From contig JAETXT010000013.1 in the NCBI GenBank assembly GCA_019188255.1, positions 2,046,001-2,110,000 of the forward strand: a stretch of DNA of 64,000 bases. Reading direction: 5' to 3'. The position numbers were made by a program, and so were the translations under genes. Shown piece after piece: positions 45,141 through 56,689 of the stretch. The notes under the pieces are model-generated. The model made no database searches. It saw only the letters and a list, made by a program, of their open reading frames with translations, and was not told the origin of the DNA. Every line of letters starts with the position of its first letter. Position 1 is the first letter of the stretch. This DNA is from Verticillium longisporum (taxonomy: Eukaryota > Ascomycota > Sordariomycetes > Glomerellales > Plectosphaerellaceae).

Positions 45141-45662
45141 CCCCGAAACCCCCAGCCGCTTGCACGGCCACCACGGCCTCAGACTCCTCCGCTCCGCGGA
45201 ATCCAACTCGTCCAGAGACTGCAACCCTTGGTTCACCATCTTCACACCCCTCTCATGAAGAGATCGCTTCTGAGTACGAAGGCGCTTCAAACGACTGAGA
45301 GCTTCCGCCACTTGAGACTGCAGCTCCTCCAAACGCGCCTCCTCATCCAGCTCCTTCTTGTCCAGCTTGCCTAGCTCCTGGGTGATGCGAGACACTACTA
45401 TGGGTTAGCGGACTGAGAAAGCGAGAGAGACACCACTACAGGCACTCACGAGCGTTGACGGGCACCCCGAACCATCGCAGGAGCGACCGCGACGAACGCA
45501 TTCGGAGCAGCGACTGACGCCCTCCACCATACGACACTTCCAACCCTTCCGTTGGCAGAAGGAACACGGCATGACGTCGTAGCCACGAAGCTCAATAAAA
45601 TCAAACTGTTCTTGTCGCTTTCGAGCAGACAGGGACTTTGGTTTTTCGACACGACTCGACAT
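45040..45662 (-). pseudogene. Antisense Zn2Cys6/coiled-coil gene carried by the Gypsy element
   Basis: The minus-strand start at 45662 (MSSRVEKPKSLSARKRQ) leads to a cluster with C-X2-C-X6-C-X8-C-X2-C-X6-C spacing, a Zn(II)2Cys6 pattern. A 55-nt intron (45395..45449; GTGAGT, CGCTAAC branch, TAG) joins it to a helical Leu/Lys/Glu-rich exon (LSRITQELGKLDKKELDEEARLEEL). Two single-base deletions (C-run 45465-45468 and about 45185-45190) break the frame. Corrected, it would be ~189 residues ending at 45040, overlapping the end of pol by ~100 bp. I recall similar short proteins being common in ascomycete genomes as repeat-borne genes. Role unknown: a DNA-binding accessory or anti-silencing factor is conceivable but unproven. 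Confidence 0.72.
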
Positions 45663-45752
45663 TTCGTTAGTATCATGAAGGAAGAACAAGTTGAGGGACA
45701 TAATTACCTGGGGTGCGGCGCTTACAAGTAAGGGTCGCTGGGACATCGACCT

Positions 45753-45764
45753 GGAGGAGGAGAA
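45753..45764 (+). promoter_or_regulatory. Polypurine tract of the Gypsy element
   Basis: An all-purine run (GGAGGAGGAGAA) immediately before the 3' LTR, the standard primer site for plus-strand DNA synthesis. Confidence 0.75.
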
Positions 45765-45767
45765 TCA

Positions 45768-46200
45768 TGTAACGCCCCAGCCCGGTCGTCACCAGGACAC
45801 CAGGCAGGACACCCCGCAGGCGATCGGACGCGCCGCACGGACCCACAGGATCACTCACGTGACCGTGACCAGATCACGATTCTCAAAGTGATCCGGTCAC
45901 TAACCACACCGTGACCCAAGCAACAGGATCACGACAAGAAAGGTGAGCCATCCAACATGGACTCACCAACCCAACACGACAAGGACAGAATGACAGGTAT
46001 ATAAGGACGGGCATTCGGTACTTGTAGATACATTCTTTCTCACGACAGTGATCAATCTAAGTCTTACCTTGTATCCATTGTAACGAGTGCGCAACGCCTT
46101 ACGACACCACATCGTCTCAGAGTCACAACCTAAGCTTCTGCAAACAGCAACCCTAACCCTCTGACAGTGTTCCCCCTTCGGAAGCTGCCAGGTCGTAACA
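45768..46200 (+). repeat. 3' LTR of the Gypsy element
   Basis: Matches the 5' LTR over its full 433 bp as far as can be compared by eye. Confidence 0.95.
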
Positions 46201-49200
46201 AAGGGTTCCTATTATTATAAATATATCTCTAAGTACTCTTATAAATTAATATAAGCTTCTACGATCTCTATTTCTAATATCTATAGCTCTAACGATTATT
46301 ATCTATAATCTAATTAGAGCGTTTAAGCCTATTATAAAGTTTTTAATTATCTAAAATAAGAATAATAAGCTAATAAGCTCTTTTTTCTATTATTTCCCTA
46401 ATTATCTAATTACATAATTAATTAATAAGGGATATAGAATATAGAGAAGTAGTATATTATTATAAAGGGTATATTAATAATCGCTAAAGAGGAGGAAGTA
46501 AAGGGGGGTAACGATTTTAATAAAGACCTCGATAGTCTTTATAATATTAACTATAAAGCGGCTAAGCGGGCTATAGCTCTATAGCTCTTTAACTACTTCT
46601 AATAGGACTTATTAAAATAATTAAACTCGGATTCTTCGGATTCTAAGGCCTAGTCCGCTTTATAGAGTAATTATTTTACTATTTTACTAATTATAGGGTT
46701 ATCGTTTTTACTTCTAGAGTATTTATTTTTAAGCTTTATTATATTTTTATTAATATTAATTACCTTTACCCTTTAATTATTCTTTTCTTAACGTTTAATT
46801 TATCCTTTAATTTTAATTATAACTTCGTTAGAGCTTATTAGCGTCTCTAGTATTTAGTTTAGTATTCCCTTAATTATTAAATCTATAGGGTTATTATTTC
46901 TAGCGATCTAATAAATTTTATCGACTTCGTATTCTTTATAGCTTTATTATAATACTATAAAATCTATTATTAAGTATTTCTCTATTATTATATTTAATTA
47001 AATAAAGTATTAATAGAGCGAATAGCTATTAATATAGATAATTATCTATAGAAGTAATAGTTCTAAACGTTTATAGATCTCTTAGAGTATTTATTTAAAG
47101 ATATTAATTATATTAAAGCCGTTAATTATCCTATAGATCTCGCTAATTAGAATTAAATATATAATCTATTTATATTTAATAGATTATTAATAGAGGATAT
47201 TATTATATACTATAAAGGTATTCTCCTAATCGCTAGAACGTTTATTACTTAAGAGGATAATAAATCCGATCTATAAACTAAAATCCTTATTATTAATAAA
47301 GGAGCTATTAATAAATATATAAAGCTAGGCTATTAAGAGATCTAAGTATATATAATTTAGGCTATAGCCTATATTAGCGATCTACTATTATATATATTTA
47401 TTAAATTATTTAAAGTCTTCTTCTTATAGGTTTTTAGCTTAAACTATAATAGAGAAATTAAAGGCTACTTCTAATTAATAGATTAAAGTAATATAAGTAT
47501 TATAAGCTCTCTAAGTAATATATTCCTATTCTAAGCTTACTATCCTTAGGGTTACTAGCTCTAGGCGATTACTTTAGCCTTTCTATTAAATTCTAAAATC
47601 TTTAATTCTAACTTTAATAATATAGCTATTAAAGATACTATTAGATCCTATATTAAAGATAGAAATAGGCTTTATTTAGAAGCTAGCGCTTTCGAGCTCT
47701 ATTTATTCCTTTTATATAAATATAGGCTCTCCGAGGTTAAAGGTATCGTTAATCTATATTCCGATTAGTCTAAAGCTCTCTCTAGCTCTAATTAGAAGTA
47801 AATATAGATCGTAGCCTATTAAAATAGTATTTAAGCGCTCTCTATAATAGTATTAATAGGTTATAAATTAATAGAGACCTAATTCTATAATACTATAGAG
47901 TAGCTTTATAATATAGAAGACGATTCTATCGGGGTATCTATATTATAGCTCCTTAGGAATATATAGGAGAACGTTATATAATAGATCTATAATACTCTAA
48001 GTATAAGCTTAATTAATATTATAGAGTATTAATTAATAGCTACGTTATTATAGTATTAAAGTAATTACTAGGATTAGTTATTAGTTATAGTATATAATCG
48101 TAAGCGATTATATTAATAGGATTATCTTCTCTTAATTATTATATCCTTAAACTATTAATCTTAACTTCTTATATAGGGCTTAAAGGAGGCCTTTTATTTC
48201 TCTTATAAGCTAATATTTAAAGATCTTAATATTAGGAAATATAGATCTCCTAATTAATATAATTACTCTAATTACTAGGAGTAAATCGATTTCCTCCTAA
48301 TCGGACTATTTAAATAGCTTCCTAGGGGTCGTTATTCTACCTTTATTATATAATTAAATAGCTAGGTCGTACTTCTATTATTCCCTTTTAATAATAAATT
48401 AACGCTTAATCTATAAAGTCCTAATTATATTACTCTTACGATCTATAAAAGCCGTTTATAATAGATTCGTAGTATTTATTAACTTCCTAGGTCTCCTACG
48501 TTATTATAGTAGAAATAGCTCTAAGTATTTAAATAGTTCTAAGGTCTCTAGAATTCGAACTATTATTATTTCCTTAATCTATTAATCTAATAACCTATTA
48601 TATAATTTAATATATATTCCTCTAAGCTCTATTAAACTATTAATTATATTAATTATAATTATTATATTAGAAACCGATATAACTTTATAAGGATTAATCT
48701 ATTTCTCCTATTCTCGGAATATAAGAATATCGCTTCCTAGCTCTAGTAATCTTAATAATAATTATTTAATATCTAATCTATTATAGATATTAAGAGTATT
48801 ATTAACCTTCTACTTAATAACTATTTACTAAAGTTCTATTATTACTTTATTAATTACTTTAGCGTACTATACTTAGATTATAGTAAGCGCTAAGTTAATA
48901 GTAATCCTAGGCATTATTCTAAATATAAGTAATATAAATACTAATCTATTAGGTCTAGTAATATTGCTTATTACTTTTATTACTCCTTAAAGTAGTAATT
49001 CTAGGCTTATATTATAAGATTCTATTTTTAAGATCTTATATATTCTATAAATTAGCTTATAATAGCTCTTAACTTTATTAATTAACTAATAAGCCTCTAC
49101 TAGGATCTAATAGTAGGTTATATCTAGGAGGTATACTTCTACCCTAAATTCTATAAAGGTAAAGTTTATTCTAGTATTAATAATTATAACGTCTAGAGGC

Positions 49201-52200
49201 CTAAGATATATATCTAATTAATATCTCTTAAAGGCTTTTTATATTATATAAGCTATAAAATTAGGAATAAAAGTTATAGATTAGAATCCTATATTTATAT
49301 CGATTATATAAAGAATAGGCTTTCTATTTAAATATATAATATCGATTAAAATCTTATAATTTAAGTTAATATTTAATTTTAAAGTAAACTTAAAGTATTA
49401 TAGAGACTTCCCTTTAATCTAATAATAATATAGAAGCGGTTTATTAGCTCTAGAGTATCCCGATTTATATTATAATCTACTCTTTAAAGTAAATTCTATA
49501 GCTTCTCTATAAATAGGTAATTAAACTATTTATAAATATATTAAAGCTCTACTTTTATTAGAAACGCTATTCTATCGCTCTCTATCTCTATTATATATAT
49601 AATCCTAGAGCTAATATAAGTCTTTATATCTAAGAAGAATTATAAATAGCCCTAATTATAAAAAATAAATATATACTCTTAGATCTCCTTAATACGCTTT
49701 ATTAGCTTATTATATATATTATTTAAATAGACTCCGAGATCGTCTATATCCTTAATATAAAGTAGGAATAGAATATCTATTAGGATAATATAGAATATAA
49801 TTCTCTTAATTAATATTAGAATAATAATCTCCTTTATTATAGAAATAGGATTTCCTATTCTAAATCTTATTCTAGCCCCTATTCCCTATTTATTAATTAT
49901 TAAGTTTAATATTAAAGTTATTAAGCTTGTATTTATAAAGCTCCTATTATAGAAATTAATATTATATTTATATTAAGGATAATACTATACTATATAGAAG
50001 TACTATTAATCTAATATTAAATAAAGAGCTATTCTATTAGAGCTATTATTTTAGCCTTTAAAATATTCCCCTTAATTCTATATTAGAACGATTTATTTAT
50101 TAGGAAGTATATTATATAAGTATTTATTAATTCGCTCTCGGAATTAAACTTAAAGGTATTATCTACTCTTAGTTTATTAGAAGTAAGATTATCTAATTCC
50201 GAGCTCCTAATAGGTTCTATTACTATTAGTATTAAACTAATATTAGGGGATTACCTAGGTCGGTAATTACTATATAGGATTTACCGATATAGTAATTACT
50301 AGGGCTAGGATTTATAGCTCTTAGGAGTATATGATTTATAGTTTATATAATCGATGAATTAAATAGGTATAAGTTATCTAATTTATATAGGTAGCGGTAA
50401 TTTAGAGAGATAGTATTAATAATTATTATAAGTCTTATATTACCTACCCTACCTATTTAGAGCTCTTAGGTATAGCTAAAGTAATGAATTAGGGTTTATA
50501 TAAGTAATAAAGCCCTCTTAATAATTAGAAATTAATAATATCCTTTCTATTAATCCCTATATACTTCCTATATATATTTCTATTATTCTTTTAAATATTA
50601 TTACTCCTTAGGAGAGTACTTTATCGATCTATAATCTAGTTTAGAATATATCTAGTATTTACGAATTCTAGATAGCTAACGATTATTAATTCTATATATT
50701 AATTACTCTCTACGATCTCCCCTTCTACTAGCTTAGTAATATTTACTTCTATAATATCTATTAATATAGAAGTATTTAAATATTCTAATATTCTCCTCTA
50801 TTTTTAATATACTCTTAAGTTATATAGATAATATATTAAAAGATCGCTCTAGTCTTATTAATATAATTTCTAGCTCTAGGATACTTTAAACTGCTCTTAG
50901 AGTATTTATATAGAGATAAGTCTCTTCCCTAAATATAAAGCTAAGTATTCTTTAATATTATTAAAGTTTATTTAAAAGGATCTAGAGAACTTCTATTTAT
51001 AGCTTTCTTATATTATTAGCTTCTATTATTATAGAATAGAATATTATTAAGCTCTAATCTATATAATATTATATTCTATTAATCTCTAAATTAAACTATT
51101 ATTTAATTACTAAATATATTTAATAGAATCCTATATTCTAGTTTATATATTCTAGGAAGAAAGTTTATATATATTTTAAAAGTATATTTAGGAAGAGTAT
51201 ATAGAATTATATATAGCGGATTTATAATAGTTTATAAATACTTATTAAAATATATATTTTATTATTAAAGATATTATAGGTCTCCCTAGAATAATTACGT
51301 TCTTTATTCTAGAATAATATAAATTACTTAATTATAGTTCTATCGATTAATAAATTTACTAATTTATATAATAATAGAATATAATATTAAGCTAATAGGT
51401 TCTAAATAATATTTAAAAATAAAGTCTTATTTCTTTATAATTAAAGTATAATCTTTTATTAATTAAATTCATTTATTCTATTAATTAGATAATTCTAAAA
51501 CTAGGGGCTATTAGGGATTTATCCTCCTTATTTATAGTTTTCGGATTTAGGATAGCTAAATATTCCCTATAGATTACTATTTATTATCTTACTAGTCTCC
51601 CTATTCCTCTATTCTTTAGAATATTAAGTCCTAATTAATAGTAATCGATTTTATTATATTAAGTATTTCCTCCTATAAAAGCATTAATATTAATCTCTTT
51701 AATATTTTAGTATTTATTACTACTAGAAGAGGGATCCTATATTCTATTAGATATACCTTTAATATTTAAATAATCGTTATATTATAGGAGTTAAAGTCCT
51801 GTTTAATCTAGCCCTAGAAGTCTTTAATAAATACTTCTAAGAGGTAAACTCCCTTTATAGTCCTATATATATTTATTACTTTAAAGATCTAAACGCTCTT
51901 AAGATCTATAGATACTAAATCTAATAATCTAAGGAACTATAATTCTATTCTATTAATAATAAAGTTAATATTAAGACCCTTCTTAACCTTCTATATTAAA
52001 TATAATATATTAAGTTCTTCTAGAATATTATCGAACTCCTATTATATCTTTTAATATTCTCTAGCTCTATTATAGAGCTATTATTATAATCCGAGGAGCT
52101 TATTATTATTAATTTTATTAAAGCTCTATTATAGCTAATTAATTATTCTATAGAGCTTTATTTATTAAGTTAATAATTAATAATATAGCCTAGGTAGTAA

Positions 52201-52322
52201 TCTTAAGTATAGGAGTCCTAAGATACTCGACGTAGATAATACTCTTATAGATTATATAATAAAGGATTTCCCTATTATTAAGCTCTTATAAGAGTCCTAA
52301 AATACTTAAATTAAATAATACT
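46201..52322 (-). mobile_element. RIP-degraded copy of the Copia element (copy 1)
   Basis: From ~46490 the sequence aligns base for base with the intact Copia element (53120-58670) in the same orientation, differing almost only by C-to-T and G-to-A, with no frames left. pol remnants run from ~46.6 to 50.0 kb and gag from ~50.0 to 52.15 kb; the leader repeats are still visible at 52200-52320. Both LTRs are missing. The first ~290 bp (46201-46490) could not be assigned. A RIPped solo LTR interrupts the gag part. Confidence 0.85.
50230..50523 (+). repeat. RIPped solo LTR of the same Copia family
   Basis: It reads as the Copia LTR in opposite orientation with C-to-T/G-to-A changes (start TATTAAAC for TGTTGAAC, end CTTAATA for CTCAACA). 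It is flanked by a perfect 5-bp duplication, ATTAG at 50225-50229 and 50524-50528. Confidence 0.85.
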
Positions 52323-52618
52323 CTTACGATTAACTTAATATTAATTAAAATCTTATAATTAAAATTAATATTTAATTTAGAGTAAATTTAAAGTATTATA
52401 GAGATTTCCCTTTAATTTAATAATAGTAATAGAAGCAGTTTATTAGCTTTAAAGTATCCTAATTTATATTATAGTCTATTCTTTAAAGTAAATTCTATAG
52501 CTTCTTTATAAATAAATAATTAAACTATTTATAAATATATCGGAGCTCTATTTCTATAAGAAATATTACTCTATTATTCTCTATCCCTATTATATATATA
52601 ATCCTAGAGCTAATATAG
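52323..52618 (-). mobile_element. RIPped Copia fragment (copy 2), left part
   Basis: Matches pol sequence of the intact element around 55.97-56.26 kb with RIP-type changes; it continues after the intact insertion at 59079-59125. It abuts copy 1 directly. This is the target into which the intact Copia inserted. Confidence 0.75.
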
Positions 52619-52623
52619 GTTTT

Positions 52624-52909
52624 TGTTGAGAGGGCTTCACTGCTTATGTGAACCCCGTTTCATTGCTTTGGCTGTGCCTGAGAGCTCTGAATAGGTAGGG
52701 TAGGTGATATAAGTCTTGTGATGTAGTTAATGATCTCTCTCTGAATTACCACTACCTACGTGAGTCAGATATACCCATCTGATTCACCGATCACGTAAGC
52801 TGTGATTCACGTGCTCCTGAGAGCTGTGAATCCCAGCCACGGTGATCACCATATCGGTGATCCCCTACCGAGATCACTGCCCTAGGGAACCCCTAATATT
52901 GGTTCAACA
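52624..52909 (-). repeat. 3' LTR of the Copia element
   Basis: Direct repeat of 58787-59073; 3' with respect to the minus-strand genes. Confidence 0.95.
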
Positions 52910-52913
52910 CTGG

Positions 52914-52926
52914 CTCTCTTTTCTTT
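52914..52926 (-). promoter_or_regulatory. Polypurine tract of the Copia element
   Basis: 13 consecutive purines on the minus strand (AAAGAAAAGAGAG), 4 nt before the 3' LTR. Confidence 0.7.
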
Positions 52927-53287
52927 GTGGATAGAACAGCCGCGAGAACCAATATTGGGAGCTGTCGCTAGGGTCGATAGCCGCTCCAACGCGCTTCCAA
53001 TCTCCAGTCTTCGGCGCGTTAGATCTGCTCTTCCAGCCTTAAAGTGAACAATTAACAGTAGGAGAACAATGAATAGGATAAGGAAAAGTGGCGTGCCGTC
53101 GTGAAGGGCATGCTGACGATCGCCGAGGAGGAGGAGGCGAAGGGGGTGACGACCCCAACAAGGACCTCGATGGTCTTTGTAATGCCGACCGCAAGGCGGC
53201 TGGGCGGGCCGCAGCTCTGCGGCTCTTTGACTGCCTCTGGTGGGACTCGCCAGAGCAGTCAAACTCGGATTCTTCGGATTCCGAGGC

Positions 53288-56200
53288 CTAGTCCGCTTTG
53301 CGGAGCGGTTGCTTTGCTGTTTTGCTGATCGCGGGGTCGTCGTTTTTGCTTCTGGGGTGCTCGTTTTTAGGCTTTGCTGCATTTTTGCTAATATCAATTG
53401 CCTTTGCCCCCTGACTGTTCTTTTCTTGACGTTTGACCCATCCTTCAATCCTGATTGTGACTTCGTTAGAGCTCACTAGCGCTTCCAGTGCCTGGTTTGG
53501 CGCTCCCTTGGTCATTGAATCTGCAGGGTTATCGCCTCCGGCGATCCAACGAATTTCGTCGACTTCGCGTTCTTCGTAGCTTTGCCGTAACGCCATGAGA
53601 TCTATCATTAGGCGTTTCTCTGCTGTCGCGCTCAGTTGAACCAGGCATTGGTAGAGCGAGTAGCTGTCGGTGCAGATAACCATCCGTGGGAGCGGCAGTT
53701 CTAAGCGTTTACAGATCTTTTGGAGCGTCTGTTTAAGGACATAAGCCGCGTCGAAGCCGCTAACCATCCCATAGATCTCGCTAGCCAGAACTGAACGCGT
53801 AACCCGTTTACACTTAATGGATTGCCAATGGAGGATATTGCCGCGCACCGTGAAGGCGTTCTCCTGATCGCAGGAACGTTCGTTACCAAGGAGGACAACG
53901 AATCCGATCTGTGAACTTAGGTCCTTATTGTTGGCGAAGGAGCCGTCAACAAATACGTAAAGTTGGGCCGTTGAGAGATCCAGGCGCACGTAATTCAGGC
54001 CACGGCCTGCGTTGGCGATCTGCCATTGTATGCGTTTGTTGAGCCGTTCAAAGTCGTCCTCCTGTGGGTTCTTGGCTTGGGCTGCAACAGAGAAATCGAA
54101 GGCTGCCTCTGGTTGACAGGTTGAAGCAATATAGGCACCGCGAGCTCTCTGGGCGATGTATTCCTGCTCTGAGCTCGCTGTCCCTGGGGTTACCAGCTCT
54201 AGGCGATCACCTTGGCCTTTCTGTTGAATCGTGAGATCTTCAGTTCCAACTTTGATGATACAGCCGTTGAAGACGCCGTCAGATCCTGCGTTAAGGACGG
54301 AAGCAGGCTTTGCCCGGAAGCCAGCGCTTTCGAGCTCTGTTTGTTCCTTTTGTATGAACGCGGGCTCTCCGAGGTTGAGGGTGTCGTCAGTCTGCATTCC
54401 GACCAGTCCAAAGCTCTCTCCAGCTCTGGTTAGAAGCAAACACGGATCGTAGCCCGTTGGAACGGCGTTTAGGCGCTCTCTGTGGTGGCGCTGATAGGTT
54501 ACAAACCAATGGAGACCTGACTCTGCGATGCCATAGAGCGGCTTCACAACGTGGAAGACGATTCCGTCGGGGTATCTATGCTGTAGCTCCTTGGGAACGC
54601 GCAGGAGAACGTTGCGTAACAGATCTGTAGCGCTCTGGGTGTAGGCTTGACTGATATCACGGAGCATCAACTGGTGGCCACGTTGCTGTAGCGTTGGGGT
54701 GATCGCTAGGATCAGTCGTTGGCTACAGCGCATGATCGTGGGCGACTGCGTTAGCAGGGTTGTCTTCTCCCAGTCACTGTGTCCCTGAACCACCAGTCTT
54801 GACTTCTCATATGGGGCTTGAGGGAGGCCTTTCACCTCTCTTACAAGCCGGCATCCAAAGATCTTAGCACTGGGAAACGCGGATCTCCTGATCGGCACGA
54901 TCACTCCAGCTGCCAGGAGTGAGTCGATTTCCTCCCAGTCGGACTGTTCAAATGGCTTCCCAGGGGTCGTTATTCTGCCTTCATTGCGTAGTTGAACAGC
55001 TAGGTCGTACCCCTGCTGTTCCCTTTTGACAATGAATTGGCGCTCGATCTGTGAAGTCCCGGTCGCACTGCTCTTGCGATCCGTGAAAGCCGCCTGTAAC
55101 AGATTCGTGGCGTTTGTTGACTTCCTGGGTCTCCCGCGTCGTCGTGGTAGAATTGGCTCTGGGTACTCAAATGGTTCTGGGGTCTCTGGAGTTCGAACCA
55201 CTATTGTCTCCCCAGCCTGCTGATCCGGCGATCTGTTGTACGGCTTAACGTGTGTTCCTCTGAACTCCGTTGGGCCGTTAACCATTTCGACCGTGACCGC
55301 CGTGTCAGAAACCGATATGACCTTGTAGGGACCGGTCCATTTCTCCCGCTCTCGGAACACAAGAACGTCGCTTCCCAGCTCCAGCGATCTCGGCAGCAAC
55401 TGCTTGGTATCTGGTCCGTTACGGGTATTGAGAGCGTCATTGACCTTCCGCTTGGCGACCATTCGCCGAAGCTCCGCCATCGCCTTATTGACCGCTTCGG
55501 CGCGCTGCGCCTGGGTCGCGGTGGGCGCTGAGTTGGCGGTGATCCTGGGCATCGCCCCGAATACGAGCAGTGTAGGCACTAATCCGTTGGGCCCAGCGGT
55601 GTCGTTTACCGCCTTCACAGCTCCTTGAAGCAGCGATTCTAGGCTCGTGTCGCGAGACTCTGCCTTCAAGATCTCGTACGCTCTGCGTATCGGCTTATGG
55701 TAGCTCTCAACCTTGCCGATTGACCAATGGGCCTCTACAGGGATCTGATGGCAGGTCATGCCTAGGAGGCGTGCCTCTGCCCTGAACTCTGCGGAGGCAA
55801 AGTTCGTTCCAGCGTCAACAGTTACGACGTCTGGAGGCCCAAGGTATGTATCCAACCAGCACCTCTTGAGAGCTTCCCACGTCGCGCGAGCTGTGAAATT
55901 GGGAATGAAAGTTGCGGACTGGAATCCTGTGCTCGCGTCGATCACATGAAGAACGGGCTTTCCATCCAAGTGCATAATATCGACCAAAATCTCGTAATTG
56001 AAGTCGATATCTGACCTCAGGGCAAACTTGAAGCGTTGCGGGGACTTCCCTTTGATCTGACAATGGTGGCAGAAGCGGTTTATCAGCTCCAGAGCGTCCC
56101 GATTCACGTCCTGGTCTGCTCTCTGGAGCAGGTTCCATAGCTTCTCTACAGATGGGTGACCGAACCGCTTGTGAATGCGTCGGAGCTCTGCTTCTGTCAG

Positions 56201-56689
56201 AAACGCTGCTCTATCGCTCTCTGTCCCCATCATGTATGTGATCCCGGAGCTGGTATGGGTCTTCGTATCCAGGAAGAACCATGGGTGGCCCCATTTGCGA
56301 AAAATGGGCGTACGCTCCTGGATCTCCCCAACGCGCTTTACCAGCTCGTTACGCGTGTTGTCTAGGTAGACTCCGAGATCGTCCATATCCTTGATGCAAA
56401 GCAGGAATGGGGTATCCGTTGGGACGATATGGAACGTGATTCTCCCAATTGGCGTTGGAACAGTGATCTCCTCCGTCGTGGAAATGGGATTTCCTGCTCC
56501 GAATCTCACTCTGGCCCCTATTCCCTGCTTGTTGACTGTTAGGCTTGGTATTAGGGCTATTAGGGCCCTTGTTTGTGAAGCTCCTGCTGTGGAAACTGAT
56601 GCCGCGCCTGTATCAGGGATGATGCCGTACCACGTGGAAGTGCTGTTGATCTGATACTGGGTGAAGAGCTGCTCTATCGGAGCTGTCAT
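53288..56689 (-). CDS. Copia pol: protease, integrase, RT, RNase H (ORF2)
   Basis: An intact 1,133-codon frame with its own ATG at 56689. Order: protease (IIPDTGAAS, DTG at 26-28), GAG-pre-integrase (HKRFGHPSVEKLW...CHHCQIKGK), integrase DDE (Asp in LVDIMHLDG, Asp in VTVDAGTNF, Glu in GKVESYHKP), RT (motif QTDD in GLVGMQTDDTLN, where most Copia elements have YVDD; the two aspartates are kept) and RNase H (YVFVDGSFANN, RSVLASEIYG, VICTDSYSLYQ, WIAGGDNPADSMTKG). Integrase-before-RT is diagnostic of Copia. No stops or frameshifts, so it is probably functional. Translation is likely coupled to gag through the ATGA overlap. Confidence 0.95.
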   Translation of the reverse strand: MTAPIEQLFTQYQINSTSTWYGIIPDTGAASVSTAGASQTRALIALIPSLTVNKQGIGARVRFGAGNPISTTEEITVPTPIGRITFHIVPTDTPFLLCIKDMDDLGVYLDNTRNELVKRVGEIQERTPIFRKWGHPWFFLDTKTHTSSGITYMMGTESDRAAFLTEAELRRIHKRFGHPSVEKLWNLLQRADQDVNRDALELINRFCHHCQIKGKSPQRFKFALRSDIDFNYEILVDIMHLDGKPVLHVIDASTGFQSATFIPNFTARATWEALKRCWLDTYLGPPDVVTVDAGTNFASAEFRAEARLLGMTCHQIPVEAHWSIGKVESYHKPIRRAYEILKAESRDTSLESLLQGAVKAVNDTAGPNGLVPTLLVFGAMPRITANSAPTATQAQRAEAVNKAMAELRRMVAKRKVNDALNTRNGPDTKQLLPRSLELGSDVLVFREREKWTGPYKVISVSDTAVTVEMVNGPTEFRGTHVKPYNRSPDQQAGETIVVRTPETPEPFEYPEPILPRRRGRPRKSTNATNLLQAAFTDRKSSATGTSQIERQFIVKREQQGYDLAVQLRNEGRITTPGKPFEQSDWEEIDSLLAAGVIVPIRRSAFPSAKIFGCRLVREVKGLPQAPYEKSRLVVQGHSDWEKTTLLTQSPTIMRCSQRLILAITPTLQQRGHQLMLRDISQAYTQSATDLLRNVLLRVPKELQHRYPDGIVFHVVKPLYGIAESGLHWFVTYQRHHRERLNAVPTGYDPCLLLTRAGESFGLVGMQTDDTLNLGEPAFIQKEQTELESAGFRAKPASVLNAGSDGVFNGCIIKVGTEDLTIQQKGQGDRLELVTPGTASSEQEYIAQRARGAYIASTCQPEAAFDFSVAAQAKNPQEDDFERLNKRIQWQIANAGRGLNYVRLDLSTAQLYVFVDGSFANNKDLSSQIGFVVLLGNERSCDQENAFTVRGNILHWQSIKCKRVTRSVLASEIYGMVSGFDAAYVLKQTLQKICKRLELPLPRMVICTDSYSLYQCLVQLSATAEKRLMIDLMALRQSYEEREVDEIRWIAGGDNPADSMTKGAPNQALEALVSSNEVTIRIEGWVKRQEKNSQGAKAIDISKNAAKPKNEHPRSKNDDPAISKTAKQPLRKAD

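Larger units (their letters stand above)
39378..46200 (+). mobile_element. Full-length Ty3/Gypsy chromovirus-type LTR retrotransposon
   Basis: A 6,823-bp element with two 433-bp LTRs (39378-39810 and 45768-46200, offset 6,390) that look identical by eye and end in TGTAAC...GTAACA. Order is gag, protease, RT, RNase H, integrase, chromodomain, then an antisense gene and a polypurine tract. Matching LTRs and normal base composition indicate recent insertion without RIP. The flanking 5-mers (CTAGC left, AAGGG right) do not match, so a target duplication is missing. Three single-base deletions split gag-pol. Confidence 0.95.
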
